A stretch of 22,667 bases of DNA from contig CAZTCJ010000064.1 in NCBI GenBank assembly GCA_964612085.1, positions 1 through 22,667 on the forward strand, written 5' to 3'. The position numbers and the translations under genes were made by a program. Origin of the DNA: CAZTCJ01 sp964612085. Lineage in GTDB: Bacteria > Pseudomonadota > Alphaproteobacteria > JAJFIK01. The notes below the pieces were generated by a model. The model searched no databases. It had not been told where the DNA came from and saw nothing but the letters and a program-made list of their open reading frames with translations. Positions within the stretch are counted from its first letter, which is position 1, and each line of letters starts with the position of its first letter. Shown here piece after piece: positions 1 through 6,898 of the stretch.

Positions 1-1
1 C

Positions 2-343
2 GCGATGGAGGTGGCCGAGAACGGCGATCTCGCGAACTGGATGATCCCCGGCAAGATGGTCAAGGGCATGGGCGGCGCCATGGATCTCGTGGCGGGTGTG
101 AAACGCGTCGTTGTCATCATGGATCACACCAATAAGGCGGGCGAGCCGAAGCTCCTCAAAGTGTGCAGCCTGCCGCTCACGGGCAAGGCCTGCGTCCACC
201 GGATCATCACCAATCTGGGCGTTTTCGACGTTGTGGATGGCGGTTTGGCCGTCGTGGAACTTGCACCGGGCGTCGAGATGGACGAGGTTAATGCCAAGAC
301 CGAAGCCAAAATTGTCAGCGTCAAGAAGGGGGATGCGGCATGA
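2..343 (+). CDS. scoB: 3-oxoacid CoA-transferase subunit B, C-terminal part
   Basis: Only the last 113 residues are in the window; the frame is open to the left edge, so the start lies upstream. Succinyl-CoA:3-ketoacid CoA-transferase moves CoA from succinyl-CoA to acetoacetate in ketone-body and polyhydroxybutyrate use. The fragment carries the typical subunit B block ENGDLANWMIPGKMVKGMGG followed by AMDLVAGVKRVVV, and later LTGKACVHRIITNLGVF, both highly characteristic of the family. The A subunit would be expected just upstream. Its TGA overlaps the ATG of the next gene (ATGA, 340-343), which suggests translational coupling. The ATG at position 5 is an internal methionine, not the start. 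Family assignment is secure; the exact acyl substrate is inferred. Confidence 0.93.
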   Translation, partial: AMEVAENGDLANWMIPGKMVKGMGGAMDLVAGVKRVVVIMDHTNKAGEPKLLKVCSLPLTGKACVHRIITNLGVFDVVDGGLAVVELAPGVEMDEVNAKTEAKIVSVKKGDAA

Positions 344-1140
344 CCGACGATACGATTTCTGTTTCCACCGAGCGTTATGTGACGTTGAGCCGGCGTCAGC
401 TCGTCTCCGGGCTCGCCGCGGGCACGGTCGTGGCCTTGAGCGGCTGCGTGGAAAATCCGGAGCTTGGCCGGCGGCAATTGCTGCTGGTGTCCGACGACCA
501 GCTTTCCCAGTTGGCGGTCGGCGCGTGGCAACAGATGCGCCAGCAGGAACGGGTCTCGCGCGATCCCGCCCTGAACCGCCGTCTCGCCACCATTGGCGAC
601 CGCATCGTCAACGCTTCGGGACTGACCAATTACAATTGGGAATACACGGTTTTCGAGAACGACCAGGTGAACGCCTTCGTCATGCCGGGCGGCAAGGTCG
701 GCTTTTACACTGGCATTCTGGATATCATGGCCAATGACTCGCAAGTCGCCACGGTCATGGGCCATGAGGTCGGTCATGTGGCCGGACGGCACGCGGCGGA
801 GCGCTACAGCCAGTCGGCCGTGGCCAATCTGGGCGTACAGGCGGTCTCCGCCGGGCTCCAGGCCGGGGATGTGAGCTATGCGCGGGAAATCGCCGGGGTG
901 CTTGGCGCGGGCGTGACCTTCGGGATCATCTTGCCCTATTCCCGTCAGCACGAATTCGAGGCGGACCGTCTGGGCGTGCGCTACATGGATGCGGCGCGTT
1001 ACGATCCGCGCGAAGCCCTGACCTTCTGGCAGGGCATGTCCGCGCGCCATCAGTCCAATCGGCTGGCCTTCATGTCGACGCACCCCTCTGACGAGAACAG
1101 AATTGCCGCCATGCAGCAACAGATTGCGCGCTTGGTGTAA
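340..1140 (+). CDS. M48-family metalloprotease, probable Tat-exported lipoprotein
   Basis: This 266-residue protein has the zinc-protease motif HEVGH (residues 142-146) and a downstream HEFEADRLG block (about 204-212) whose Glu is expected to be the third zinc ligand. It ends with the STHPS-DENRI signature of bacterial M48 (BepA/LoiP-like) peptidases. The N-terminus has a twin-arginine-like SRRQLV (18-23), a hydrophobic stretch, and a lipobox ending LSGC (Cys36), so it is probably exported by Tat and lipidated, acting in the periplasm. BepA-like proteins take part in outer-membrane protein quality control; that role is inferred. No TPR region follows the protease domain, so this is the short form. 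The start overlaps the preceding scoB stop by ATGA, although the two functions are unrelated. Confidence 0.92.
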   Translation: MTDDTISVSTERYVTLSRRQLVSGLAAGTVVALSGCVENPELGRRQLLLVSDDQLSQLAVGAWQQMRQQERVSRDPALNRRLATIGDRIVNASGLTNYNWEYTVFENDQVNAFVMPGGKVGFYTGILDIMANDSQVATVMGHEVGHVAGRHAAERYSQSAVANLGVQAVSAGLQAGDVSYAREIAGVLGAGVTFGIILPYSRQHEFEADRLGVRYMDAARYDPREALTFWQGMSARHQSNRLAFMSTHPSDENRIAAMQQQIARLV

Positions 1141-1331
1141 TATCGGCAGACTGCTGAAACGGAGCCGGTTTTGCCCCGAAACCGCCCGGATCGCGCGATT
1201 CGATTCGGGCGATGTCGAAAGACGTGGGGCATAACCCTTTTGCCGGACTGGATCGGCCTCTTCGCTCTTGCGTAAGATGCCGCTTCTTTTTTGTCCGGGG
1301 ATGAAGCCGTTTCGAGCACGAGAGAACACGT

Positions 1332-2096
1332 ATGCAGTCTTATGACCGGGCGTCGGGTGGCGGCGATTTCGAGGAAATCAAGGAACGGCCAAGCTGGCTG
1401 TTTCCGCTTGTGCTGTTCGTCATCACGCTGGTTTTCGGCTTTCTGATCTGGTGGATCTATCTGGGCTGGTCGCTCGACGATCTGTTCGGCAACACCGTGT
1501 CCGGCACCGAGCGCGGGCGGAAGCTCCATGTGAGCATCGGCGGCCACGATCTGGAAATCCCGGAAAACTACACGGTCTATCCCCGCGACCGCCATGACGG
1601 GGCGCGGCCCAAGATCGAACTGTTCACCGTACTGCCGGATTTCGCGCCTTACATGAAAAGCCGCCACGAAGATTTCATGAGCACGGCACAGGATTCCCCC
1701 CTCATTCATTTCGAGATCGCCAGCTATTCCATCGCGCGCACAGAAAGCCACCGGGCGGAAATGTACATGGAGCATGTGACCGATCCGGCGGGCAAGCAGA
1801 CGCGCAATGGCCTGCAGAAATTCGAATTCGAGGATGTGCGCGGGTTCCGGGACCAGGACATGTTCCTGTTCAAGACCAAGACGGGTCTTACCGGCATGTT
1901 GCGCTGTCACCGCAAGACCGACCTGATGAAAGCGCCCTTCTGCATGCGCGATACGGAACTGGGCAACGGCCTGTCCTTGCGCTACCGCTTCAAGCGCGCC
2001 CATTTGAGCAAATGGAACGAGATCGACCGGGGCATTCTGAATCTGGTCGAGGAGTTCGTCCGCGTCCCCCAGACCAGGACCGGCACGGCCCAGTAA
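1332..2096 (+). CDS. hypothetical single-span membrane protein
   Basis: This 254-residue protein is not one I recognise. A short polar N-terminus is followed by one strong membrane segment (about residues 22-45, WLFPLVLFVITLVFGFLIWW) and then a soluble domain of about 200 residues. That domain is rich in charged and aromatic residues and has a Cys pair (about 194 and 206). The likely topology is N-in with a periplasmic C-terminal domain. The start ATG follows GAGAGA at a good distance. The 191-bp upstream gap separates it from the M48 gene, so it probably has its own promoter. It converges on the minus-strand gene ending at 2119. Confidence 0.72.
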   Translation: MQSYDRASGGGDFEEIKERPSWLFPLVLFVITLVFGFLIWWIYLGWSLDDLFGNTVSGTERGRKLHVSIGGHDLEIPENYTVYPRDRHDGARPKIELFTVLPDFAPYMKSRHEDFMSTAQDSPLIHFEIASYSIARTESHRAEMYMEHVTDPAGKQTRNGLQKFEFEDVRGFRDQDMFLFKTKTGLTGMLRCHRKTDLMKAPFCMRDTELGNGLSLRYRFKRAHLSKWNEIDRGILNLVEEFVRVPQTRTGTAQ

Positions 2097-2118
2097 GCCG
2101 GGGACGAAGACAGCTTTG

Positions 2119-2505
2119 TCAAGGGCCGATGCGGCGCCAGCCCATCACAAGACTGACCAGCAGGAACCAGCCCACACCCCACAGGATGAACGCCGCGCCA
2201 TTGGCGAGCGTTCGTCCGGACCCGCCATAAAGGTCCGGAAACCAGGTAATGGCGATGCCGTCGAGGAACGTCGCGATGATGACCATGATCACCATGGGCG
2301 CCAGCATGGCTGACGGCTCGGTGCCCGTCGCCCGGGCGATCCCCCAGGTCAGCCCAAGGGTCACGGGGGCGCAGGCGGCATAGGTGATCATGTGGATCCC
2401 ATCGCCCGTCAAAAGCCCGTCGCCGAAGACCCGCACAAACAGAGCCGCGAGGAACCAGGCCACGGCCCCGATCACCGCAAACAGACCCACTCTCGAAGCG
2501 CTCAT
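2119..2505 (-). CDS. small four-helix membrane protein
   Basis: A 128-residue protein that is almost entirely hydrophobic, with about four predicted membrane helices (roughly residues 5-27, 38-58, 67-88 and 101-122) and little outside the membrane. It resembles small DUF5367-like inner-membrane proteins, but I would not insist on that family. GGGAGGGG lies just upstream of the ATG. It starts 24 nt after the stop of the minus-strand gene 2530-2958, so the two form an operon. That operon is divergent from the TetR gene at 3034, which is therefore the likely repressor. Function unknown; with a TetR partner, response to a membrane-active compound is one possibility. Confidence 0.75.
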   Translation of the reverse strand: MSASRVGLFAVIGAVAWFLAALFVRVFGDGLLTGDGIHMITYAACAPVTLGLTWGIARATGTEPSAMLAPMVIMVIIATFLDGIAITWFPDLYGGSGRTLANGAAFILWGVGWFLLVSLVMGWRRIGP

Positions 2506-2529
2506 GCCTGCCCCTCCCGGTCTTCGCGT

Positions 2530-2958
2530 TTATCGTCCGAGCACGCCCGTTCTCCAGACCGGCAACAGATAACCGGCGAGAAGCACCGTGTTCGGAATCG
2601 TGTTACGCCAGAAGCCCGTAGCGACGGACAGGCTGCTGTCGATGATGTACCAGACAAGAGCGCTAATGGTGATGAGCCACCAGATCGGCCGACCGGCTTC
2701 CGGACCGAGCGCATTGGCGGCCCGTATGGCGGCCAGAAGCGTGATGCTCCAGCCCACGGTAATCGGGCCCATGATCGCCAGGCTGAACCGCAGATGGGGC
2801 GTGAAGTCGACGCCGGAGGTGCCGGGACCGTCCAGAAAATCGAACAGGATCCGGATCGGCGCGTCGGCCGCCGGCAAAGCCCCCAGCGCCAGAAGGATAC
2901 CGAACGCGCCGACGCCGAAACACCACACCGTCATCCAATGCCGCCAGAAACCTGTCAT
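2530..2958 (-). CDS. small multi-span membrane protein, first gene of a TetR-linked pair
   Basis: I place the start at the ATG at 2958, giving 142 residues, because GGAGGG sits just upstream and the hydrophobic sequence begins here. The frame is open further upstream, but that extension runs across the TetR promoter and start region and looks non-coding. About four membrane helices are visible (around residues 9-28, 59-80, 92-108 and 118-136), with a polar loop (FDFLDGPGTSGVDF) after the first. It is the promoter-proximal gene of a two-gene unit with 2119-2505. I do not recognise the family. Confidence 0.75.
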   Translation of the reverse strand: MTGFWRHWMTVWCFGVGAFGILLALGALPAADAPIRILFDFLDGPGTSGVDFTPHLRFSLAIMGPITVGWSITLLAAIRAANALGPEAGRPIWWLITISALVWYIIDSSLSVATGFWRNTIPNTVLLAGYLLPVWRTGVLGR

Positions 2959-2981
2959 GACGCCCTCCTTCACCCAGTTTA

Positions 2982-2997
2982 TGTAGCACGCACTACA
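2982..2997. promoter_or_regulatory. candidate TetR operator 1
   Basis: TGTAGCACGCACTACA is a palindrome with perfect 5-bp arms TGTAG/CTACA. The first seven bases and the last four match the second copy at 3010-3025, and the two copies start 28 bp apart. It lies immediately downstream of the proposed minus-strand -10, over the expected transcription start. Binding would block the membrane-protein operon. Confidence 0.6.
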
Positions 2998-3026
2998 TTT
3001 GTATCCTGATGTAGCAGTTATTACAA
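2998..3026 (-). promoter_or_regulatory. candidate sigma-70-type promoter of the small membrane-protein pair
   Basis: Read on the minus strand, TTGTAA (3026-3021) and TACAAA (3003-2998) are separated by exactly 17 bp and lie about 40-70 bp upstream of the ATG at 2958. The -10 match is moderate. Both palindromic sites overlap or abut this promoter, as expected for TetR-type repression. Confidence 0.45.
3010..3025. promoter_or_regulatory. candidate TetR operator 2
   Basis: TGTAGCAGTTATTACA shares TGTAGCA at its left and TACA at its right with operator 1. Its arms are perfect only over TGTA/TACA. It overlaps the -35 and spacer of the proposed minus-strand promoter and ends 8 nt before the TetR start codon, so it would also allow autoregulation. 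Confidence 0.55.
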
Positions 3027-3033
3027 GACCAGA

Positions 3034-3618
3034 ATGACCAAGCGGGAAATCCAACGCGAACAGGCGCTTAAAAAAATCGCTACGCATATTCTGCGCACGG
3101 GCCTCGCCCAGACGAGCGTGCGCCAGCTTGCCGATGCGGCAGGCGTCAGCGACCGCATGCTGCTTTATTACTTCACCGATAAGACGGATCTTCTGGCAGC
3201 GGCGCTGGAGCGGATCGCGGTCGATCTCAGCGGTCACTTGGCCAAGGCCTTACCGGAGAATGACAAGCTCGCCCCCGGCGATTTCGCTGAAAAGGCAACG
3301 GCGCTCATCCGCACCAAACCGGTGCGGCGCTTCTTGCGGCTGTGGATCGACATCGCCGCCGCGTCAGGGCGCGGCGAAGAGCCGTATGCGGCAGTCGCGA
3401 AACAGATCGCCCTCGGCTTTCACCTGTGGATCGAAACCCGCCTCGATATCAAGGATGCGGCCAGGCGCCGTTCCACCGCCGCCATGATCCTGGTTCTGAT
3501 CGACGGCATGGCGCTGCTTGAGGCCTGTTCAGGAGAAGAGATCCCCCACATGGCGGCGGACGCCATGATCAGGACGCTGAGCGGCAAGGACCGCAAAGGA
3601 CCCAAGCGCGGGCGTTAG
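3034..3618 (+). CDS. TetR-family transcriptional regulator
   Basis: At 194 residues this is the usual TetR length. The N-terminal DNA-binding domain (about 8-54) reads ILRTGLAQTSVRQLADAAGV followed by SDRMLLYYFTDKTDLLAAAL, a clear TetR helix-turn-helix with the conserved YYF-x-DK-x-DLL recognition-helix region. The C-terminal half is a helical ligand-binding domain with no obvious ligand clue. No good ribosome-binding site precedes the ATG, and translation could be weak or leaderless. The gene is divergent from two small membrane proteins, with matched palindromes between them, so local repression of that operon and of itself is likely. Confidence 0.92.
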   Translation: MTKREIQREQALKKIATHILRTGLAQTSVRQLADAAGVSDRMLLYYFTDKTDLLAAALERIAVDLSGHLAKALPENDKLAPGDFAEKATALIRTKPVRRFLRLWIDIAAASGRGEEPYAAVAKQIALGFHLWIETRLDIKDAARRRSTAAMILVLIDGMALLEACSGEEIPHMAADAMIRTLSGKDRKGPKRGR

Positions 3619-3620
3619 CG

Positions 3621-3839
3621 TCAGGCTTTTTCCGGCAGGTCGAAATCCAGAATGCACATCTGGAACTGATAGTTCACTTCGCCGTCCTCGTCATCGCGGT
3701 AGATGACGCCGATGAATTCGTCGCCGATCGCCACTTCGGCCGAATCTTCCGCTTTCGGACGGGCTTCGAGCTGGATGGTATCCAGACGGAACTTGGCGCG
3801 CAGATACTGCTGAAGGCGGTCGATTTCGTCTTTCGTCAA
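3621..3839 (-). CDS. DUF3126 family protein, TTG start
   Basis: A 72-residue conserved alphaproteobacterial protein of unknown function. It begins (M)TKDEIDRLQQYLRAKF and contains SAEVAIGDEFIGVIYRDDED and YQFQM-ILDFDL, matching DUF3126 closely over its full length. I place the start at TTG 3839, since GGAGC lies 6-10 nt upstream and family members begin exactly at this TKDEI segment; the open frame upstream has no family-like sequence. It is acidic and soluble, without signal or membrane segment. Its stop is 2 nt from the convergent TetR stop. Confidence 0.88.
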   Translation of the reverse strand: MTKDEIDRLQQYLRAKFRLDTIQLEARPKAEDSAEVAIGDEFIGVIYRDDEDGEVNYQFQMCILDFDLPEKA

Positions 3840-3936
3840 AGGAACAGCTCCATGAAATGGCAGTGTCAGTGAATCGGTAGCCGCAGGCGTAAGATGTACC
3901 CTGTCTACCGCATGGGATGCAAACCGGGCGCGGGCC

Positions 3937-4494
3937 TCACGGTGCCACGACGGTCCATTGGCGGTCTTCCCGGCGCTCCCGGTCGAAATCGACGATCTCG
4001 ATGAAACGCGCCTGGGCATCCGGGCCCGGGCCGGTCAAGCGTGCGATCCGGTCGTCGATATATGGGGCGTTGGTGGAAAACGAAAACCGGAAATCGCAGA
4101 AAAAGCCGGGTTTGCCCTGGGCCTTGGCACAGGCGATTTTGTCGAACCGCCGGACGATGACCCGTACGGCCTCAACCCCGCCTTGCGGGCGTTCGGTCTG
4201 ACGGCAAGCCCGTTCAAGGACGGTGTTGTCGCTTGTCGGCTCTTGTGCACACCGCGCCTTGAGATCGGCGAAATCCTGCACGATCCGGAGCAGCCGGTCG
4301 TTGACGGCCCGGCACATCTCCCGCTCCGTGGGGCCGAGCTGATCGGGACGGCGGCGCTCCTGCTTTTCCCTGTTGCCGAACCGCTCTTCCTCGCAGGTGA
4401 TGGGCCGCAGCCGGTCGTCGTCCTCCTCGGCCCAGACGGGTGCTGCCCATGGCACCAGCAAGACCGCCGCCACCATCCATGAATAAGCTTTCAT
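3937..4494 (-). CDS. secreted six-cysteine protein of unknown function
   Basis: A 185-residue protein with a clear signal peptide (about residues 1-22, MKAYSWMVAAVLLVPWAAPV then WA|EE). The mature part is highly charged and has six cysteines (about 34, 61, 82, 97, 122 and 133), an even number consistent with periplasmic disulfides. No family recognised. GGGAGCG precedes the ATG. It is transcribed towards DUF3126 about 100 nt downstream and divergently from the copper-chaperone gene at 4651. Confidence 0.78.
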   Translation of the reverse strand: MKAYSWMVAAVLLVPWAAPVWAEEDDDRLRPITCEEERFGNREKQERRRPDQLGPTEREMCRAVNDRLLRIVQDFADLKARCAQEPTSDNTVLERACRQTERPQGGVEAVRVIVRRFDKIACAKAQGKPGFFCDFRFSFSTNAPYIDDRIARLTGPGPDAQARFIEIVDFDRERREDRQWTVVAP

Positions 4495-4650
4495 AACGCG
4501 CTCCCGTCGGCTCGGTTGAAGACTTGCGCGAGTGTGGCGAAGGCCAGCCTTGCGCGCAAGGCGAGGCGAGACACATTTTCAGCTTGTGACGGACGGCGGG
4601 GAAGGCTACCCAAAGACACGAAAAACGTAATAACCGTACGGGTCTTCCCC

Positions 4651-5268
4651 ATGCAGGATTCCGATCGTCTCGCCATCACCGCCAGTATCGCCACGGCTTT
4701 CCTCGTTCTCGTCTTCGGCATCGCCCTGTCCATGGGCGCGGGCCCCCGCAGCGCTGAGCACGGCAGCGGCGAAATCACCGTTGTCGGCGCCTGGGCCGCC
4801 GAAACCATCGGCCAGAGCACGACCAGCGTCGCGTATCTCTCCATCGCCAACGGCAGCGACGGTCCGGACCGGCTGATCGCCGCCCGCACCACCGCCGCCC
4901 AAGTGGCCGAGCTGCACAACACCGTGTTCGACGGCGGCCTCATGCGCATGACCCATGTCAATGCAATCGAGGTCCCATCCCAGGAGACTGTTTCCCTTGA
5001 GCCCGGCGGCTATCACGTCATGCTGATCGGCGTGGCCGAACCTCTGGTCGCTGGCCAGACGGTCCGGCTTGAGCTGGAGTTCGAACAGGCGGGCACCGTG
5101 ATCGTGGATGCGCCCGTGCGGACCCGCGGCCAAGGGGCGCCGGCCGAGGATCATATGGGTCATGGAGACCATGGCGATCATGGCGGCGCAGACGGGGCCG
5201 CGCCGGATCAGACCCCAGATCAGACCGGTGAGACCCAAACGGACGGGACCGGCCAGGACGGGCTCTAA
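4651..5268 (+). CDS. PCuAC-type periplasmic copper chaperone with His-rich tail
   Basis: With the start at ATG 4651 the protein is 205 residues: a signal anchor (about 8-29), a PCuAC cupredoxin-like domain (about 42-157) and a His/Asp/Gly-rich tail. The copper-binding motif is exact: His89-x10-Met100-x21-His122-x-Met124. PCuAC proteins carry Cu(I) in the periplasm, for example to the CuA site of cytochrome c oxidase. The tail (HMGHGDHGDHGG, about 168-179) supplies extra metal ligands and then turns into a T/D/Q/G-rich end. A TTG at 4516 would give a longer product, but that extension is Arg-rich, lies before the hydrophobic segment and looks untranslated. The DUF2946-like gene follows after 27 nt. 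Confidence 0.9.
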   Translation: MQDSDRLAITASIATAFLVLVFGIALSMGAGPRSAEHGSGEITVVGAWAAETIGQSTTSVAYLSIANGSDGPDRLIAARTTAAQVAELHNTVFDGGLMRMTHVNAIEVPSQETVSLEPGGYHVMLIGVAEPLVAGQTVRLELEFEQAGTVIVDAPVRTRGQGAPAEDHMGHGDHGDHGGADGAAPDQTPDQTGETQTDGTGQDGL

Positions 5269-5295
5269 GCTGCTCGGGACGGTCTAGGGAGCGCC

Positions 5296-5724
5296 ATGCT
5301 CAAGGCACTGCGACAGGAGAGAGCCAGGCCCCGCCTCATCGCGGGCCAACTATCCCTTGTGGCCATGCTGTTCCATCTGGCCCTGGCGCTGGTCCACACC
5401 CAGACCATGGCCTATGCCGCCGGCGCGGCGGCCGATGCCGACGATCTCCAAGGGGCGCTGCGCTATCTGTGCGCCGGAGTCGGTCTCAGCACCGATGGCG
5501 AACCGGGCAGCGATACGGACCCTACGCCGTCGGCCGGATCCTGCACCGCCTGCCACCGGCAAGGCCATTGCGATACCGCCTGGCTGATCGATCTGCCCGC
5601 CATGGCAACACCGGACGCCGTGGCCGTGGCGGCGGGCCTGCCCCTTGCGGGCGCCCCGCCCCTGCGGCGCCTGTTTCTCGTCCGGACCCAGCCCCGCGCC
5701 CCACCCGCCCCTTTCTCAGCCTGA
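5296..5724 (+). CDS. DUF2946-like copper-locus protein
   Basis: A 142-residue protein with an N-terminal hydrophobic segment (about 17-42) followed by a putative metal site CTACHRQGHC (83-92). A second hydrophobic stretch (about 102-120) precedes a C-terminus ending RAPPAPFSA, close to the RGPPA ending usual in DUF2946 proteins. DUF2946 proteins are small, occur in copper-resistance loci and carry a conserved Cys pair; direct copper binding is inferred. The start is supported by GGGAGC 3 nt upstream. It sits between the PCuAC chaperone and a Met-rich outer-membrane barrel. Confidence 0.7.
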   Translation: MLKALRQERARPRLIAGQLSLVAMLFHLALALVHTQTMAYAAGAAADADDLQGALRYLCAGVGLSTDGEPGSDTDPTPSAGSCTACHRQGHCDTAWLIDLPAMATPDAVAVAAGLPLAGAPPLRRLFLVRTQPRAPPAPFSA

Positions 5725-5808
5725 CAACCGGACCGGCAAGAGCCTTGCGTGAGCGCGCGGGCCTGCCGGCATGTCTACTCAGGATTGTGAGAAAGGGGAA
5801 AAGATCCC

Positions 5809-6891
5809 ATGCGGATGACAATACCGTGCGCGGCGCTGACCGCGTGTCTGATCGCGGCTGCTCCGGCGTCGGCCGATCATGAAGGCGACGACAGCTTGCG
5901 CGCCGACTCCCATGCGCCCATCGGCGTCATGGGCGACCACATGCATGACAAGGGGGAGATCATGGTCTCCTACCGCTTCATGCGGATGCGTATGGACGGC
6001 AACCGGGACGGCACCGATAGCTTGAGCCCGGAAGAGATCGCCACCACCGTGCCCAACCGCTTTTTCGGCCTGCCCATGCAGCCGCCGACCTTGCGGGTGG
6101 TGCCGGTCGATATGACCATGGACATGCATATGCTGGGGGCCATGTACGCGCCCACCGACTGGCTGACCCTGATGGTCATGGGCACTTATATCGAAAAGAC
6201 CATGGACCATGTGACCTTCCAGGGGCCCGCGGGCACCACGAGACTCGGCGCGTTCACCACCGAGTCCGACGGCTTCGGCGACACCTCCGTTTCCGGCCTG
6301 GTCCGTCTTTATGAAGACGATATCCACCATGTGCATCTGAATGCGGGGCTCAGCCTGCCGACCGGCTCCATCGACGAGGAGGACCGGATCCTCACGCCCA
6401 TGGGCGGCCAGCCCACGGTGCGCCTGCCTTATCCGATGCAGATCGGCTCGGGCACCTTCGACCTCTTGCCGGGGATCACCTATATGGGCCTCGGGCAGCG
6501 CTTCGGCTGGGGCGCCCAATATATGGGCACGGTGCGCTTGGGCGAGAACGACGAGGGCTATACCTTCGGCGACAAACACATGGCCACGGCCTGGGCCAGC
6601 TATCTGTGGGCGCCCTGGGTCAGCACCTCGGTCCGGGTGATCGGCACGACGCTCGGGACCATCGACGGCATCGACCCGCGTATTGTCGGGCCGGTGCAGA
6701 CCGCCGATCCGGATAATCAGGGCGGTGACGTGATCGAACTGGGCTTCGGCGTCAATCTGTTGGGCACCGAAGGTCTGGTCCGGGGCCACCGGATCGCGGT
6801 CGAAGGCACGGTGCCGATCTACCGCGACCTGAACGGTCCGCAACTCGAGACCGACTGGACCCTGACGATCGGCTGGCAATACGCGTTTTGA
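5809..6891 (+). CDS. Met/His-rich outer-membrane beta-barrel protein, putative transporter
   Basis: A 360-residue protein with a signal peptide cleaved near ASA|DHEGDD (about 22). It has alternating amphipathic strands and the C-terminal aromatic WQYAF expected of outer-membrane barrels. It resembles the MetA-pathway-of-phenol-degradation transporter family (PF13557) often annotated in copper gene sets. The N-terminal third is strikingly rich in Met and His (GDHMHDKGEIM, RFMRMRM, DMTMDMHMLGAMY), a composition suited to Cu(I) binding. GGGGAAAA lies upstream of the ATG. The gene follows the DUF2946-like gene by 84 nt and precedes the FAD oxidoreductase by 7 nt. A copper-related uptake or efflux role is inferred from composition and context. 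Confidence 0.8.
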   Translation: MRMTIPCAALTACLIAAAPASADHEGDDSLRADSHAPIGVMGDHMHDKGEIMVSYRFMRMRMDGNRDGTDSLSPEEIATTVPNRFFGLPMQPPTLRVVPVDMTMDMHMLGAMYAPTDWLTLMVMGTYIEKTMDHVTFQGPAGTTRLGAFTTESDGFGDTSVSGLVRLYEDDIHHVHLNAGLSLPTGSIDEEDRILTPMGGQPTVRLPYPMQIGSGTFDLLPGITYMGLGQRFGWGAQYMGTVRLGENDEGYTFGDKHMATAWASYLWAPWVSTSVRVIGTTLGTIDGIDPRIVGPVQTADPDNQGGDVIELGFGVNLLGTEGLVRGHRIAVEGTVPIYRDLNGPQLETDWTLTIGWQYAF

Positions 6892-6898
6892 GGATGAT

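Noticed and set aside
2103..2120. Hairpin GACGAAG-ACAG-CTTTGTC between convergent genes as a terminator
   Set aside because: Short stem with a wobble pair, no T tract, and it runs into the stop codon of the minus-strand gene.
5542..5571. CxxCH (CTACH) in the DUF2946-like protein, formally a heme c attachment motif
   Set aside because: The protein has no cytochrome c features such as a distal Met segment, and the Cys/His cluster in a copper locus is better explained as a metal ligand site.
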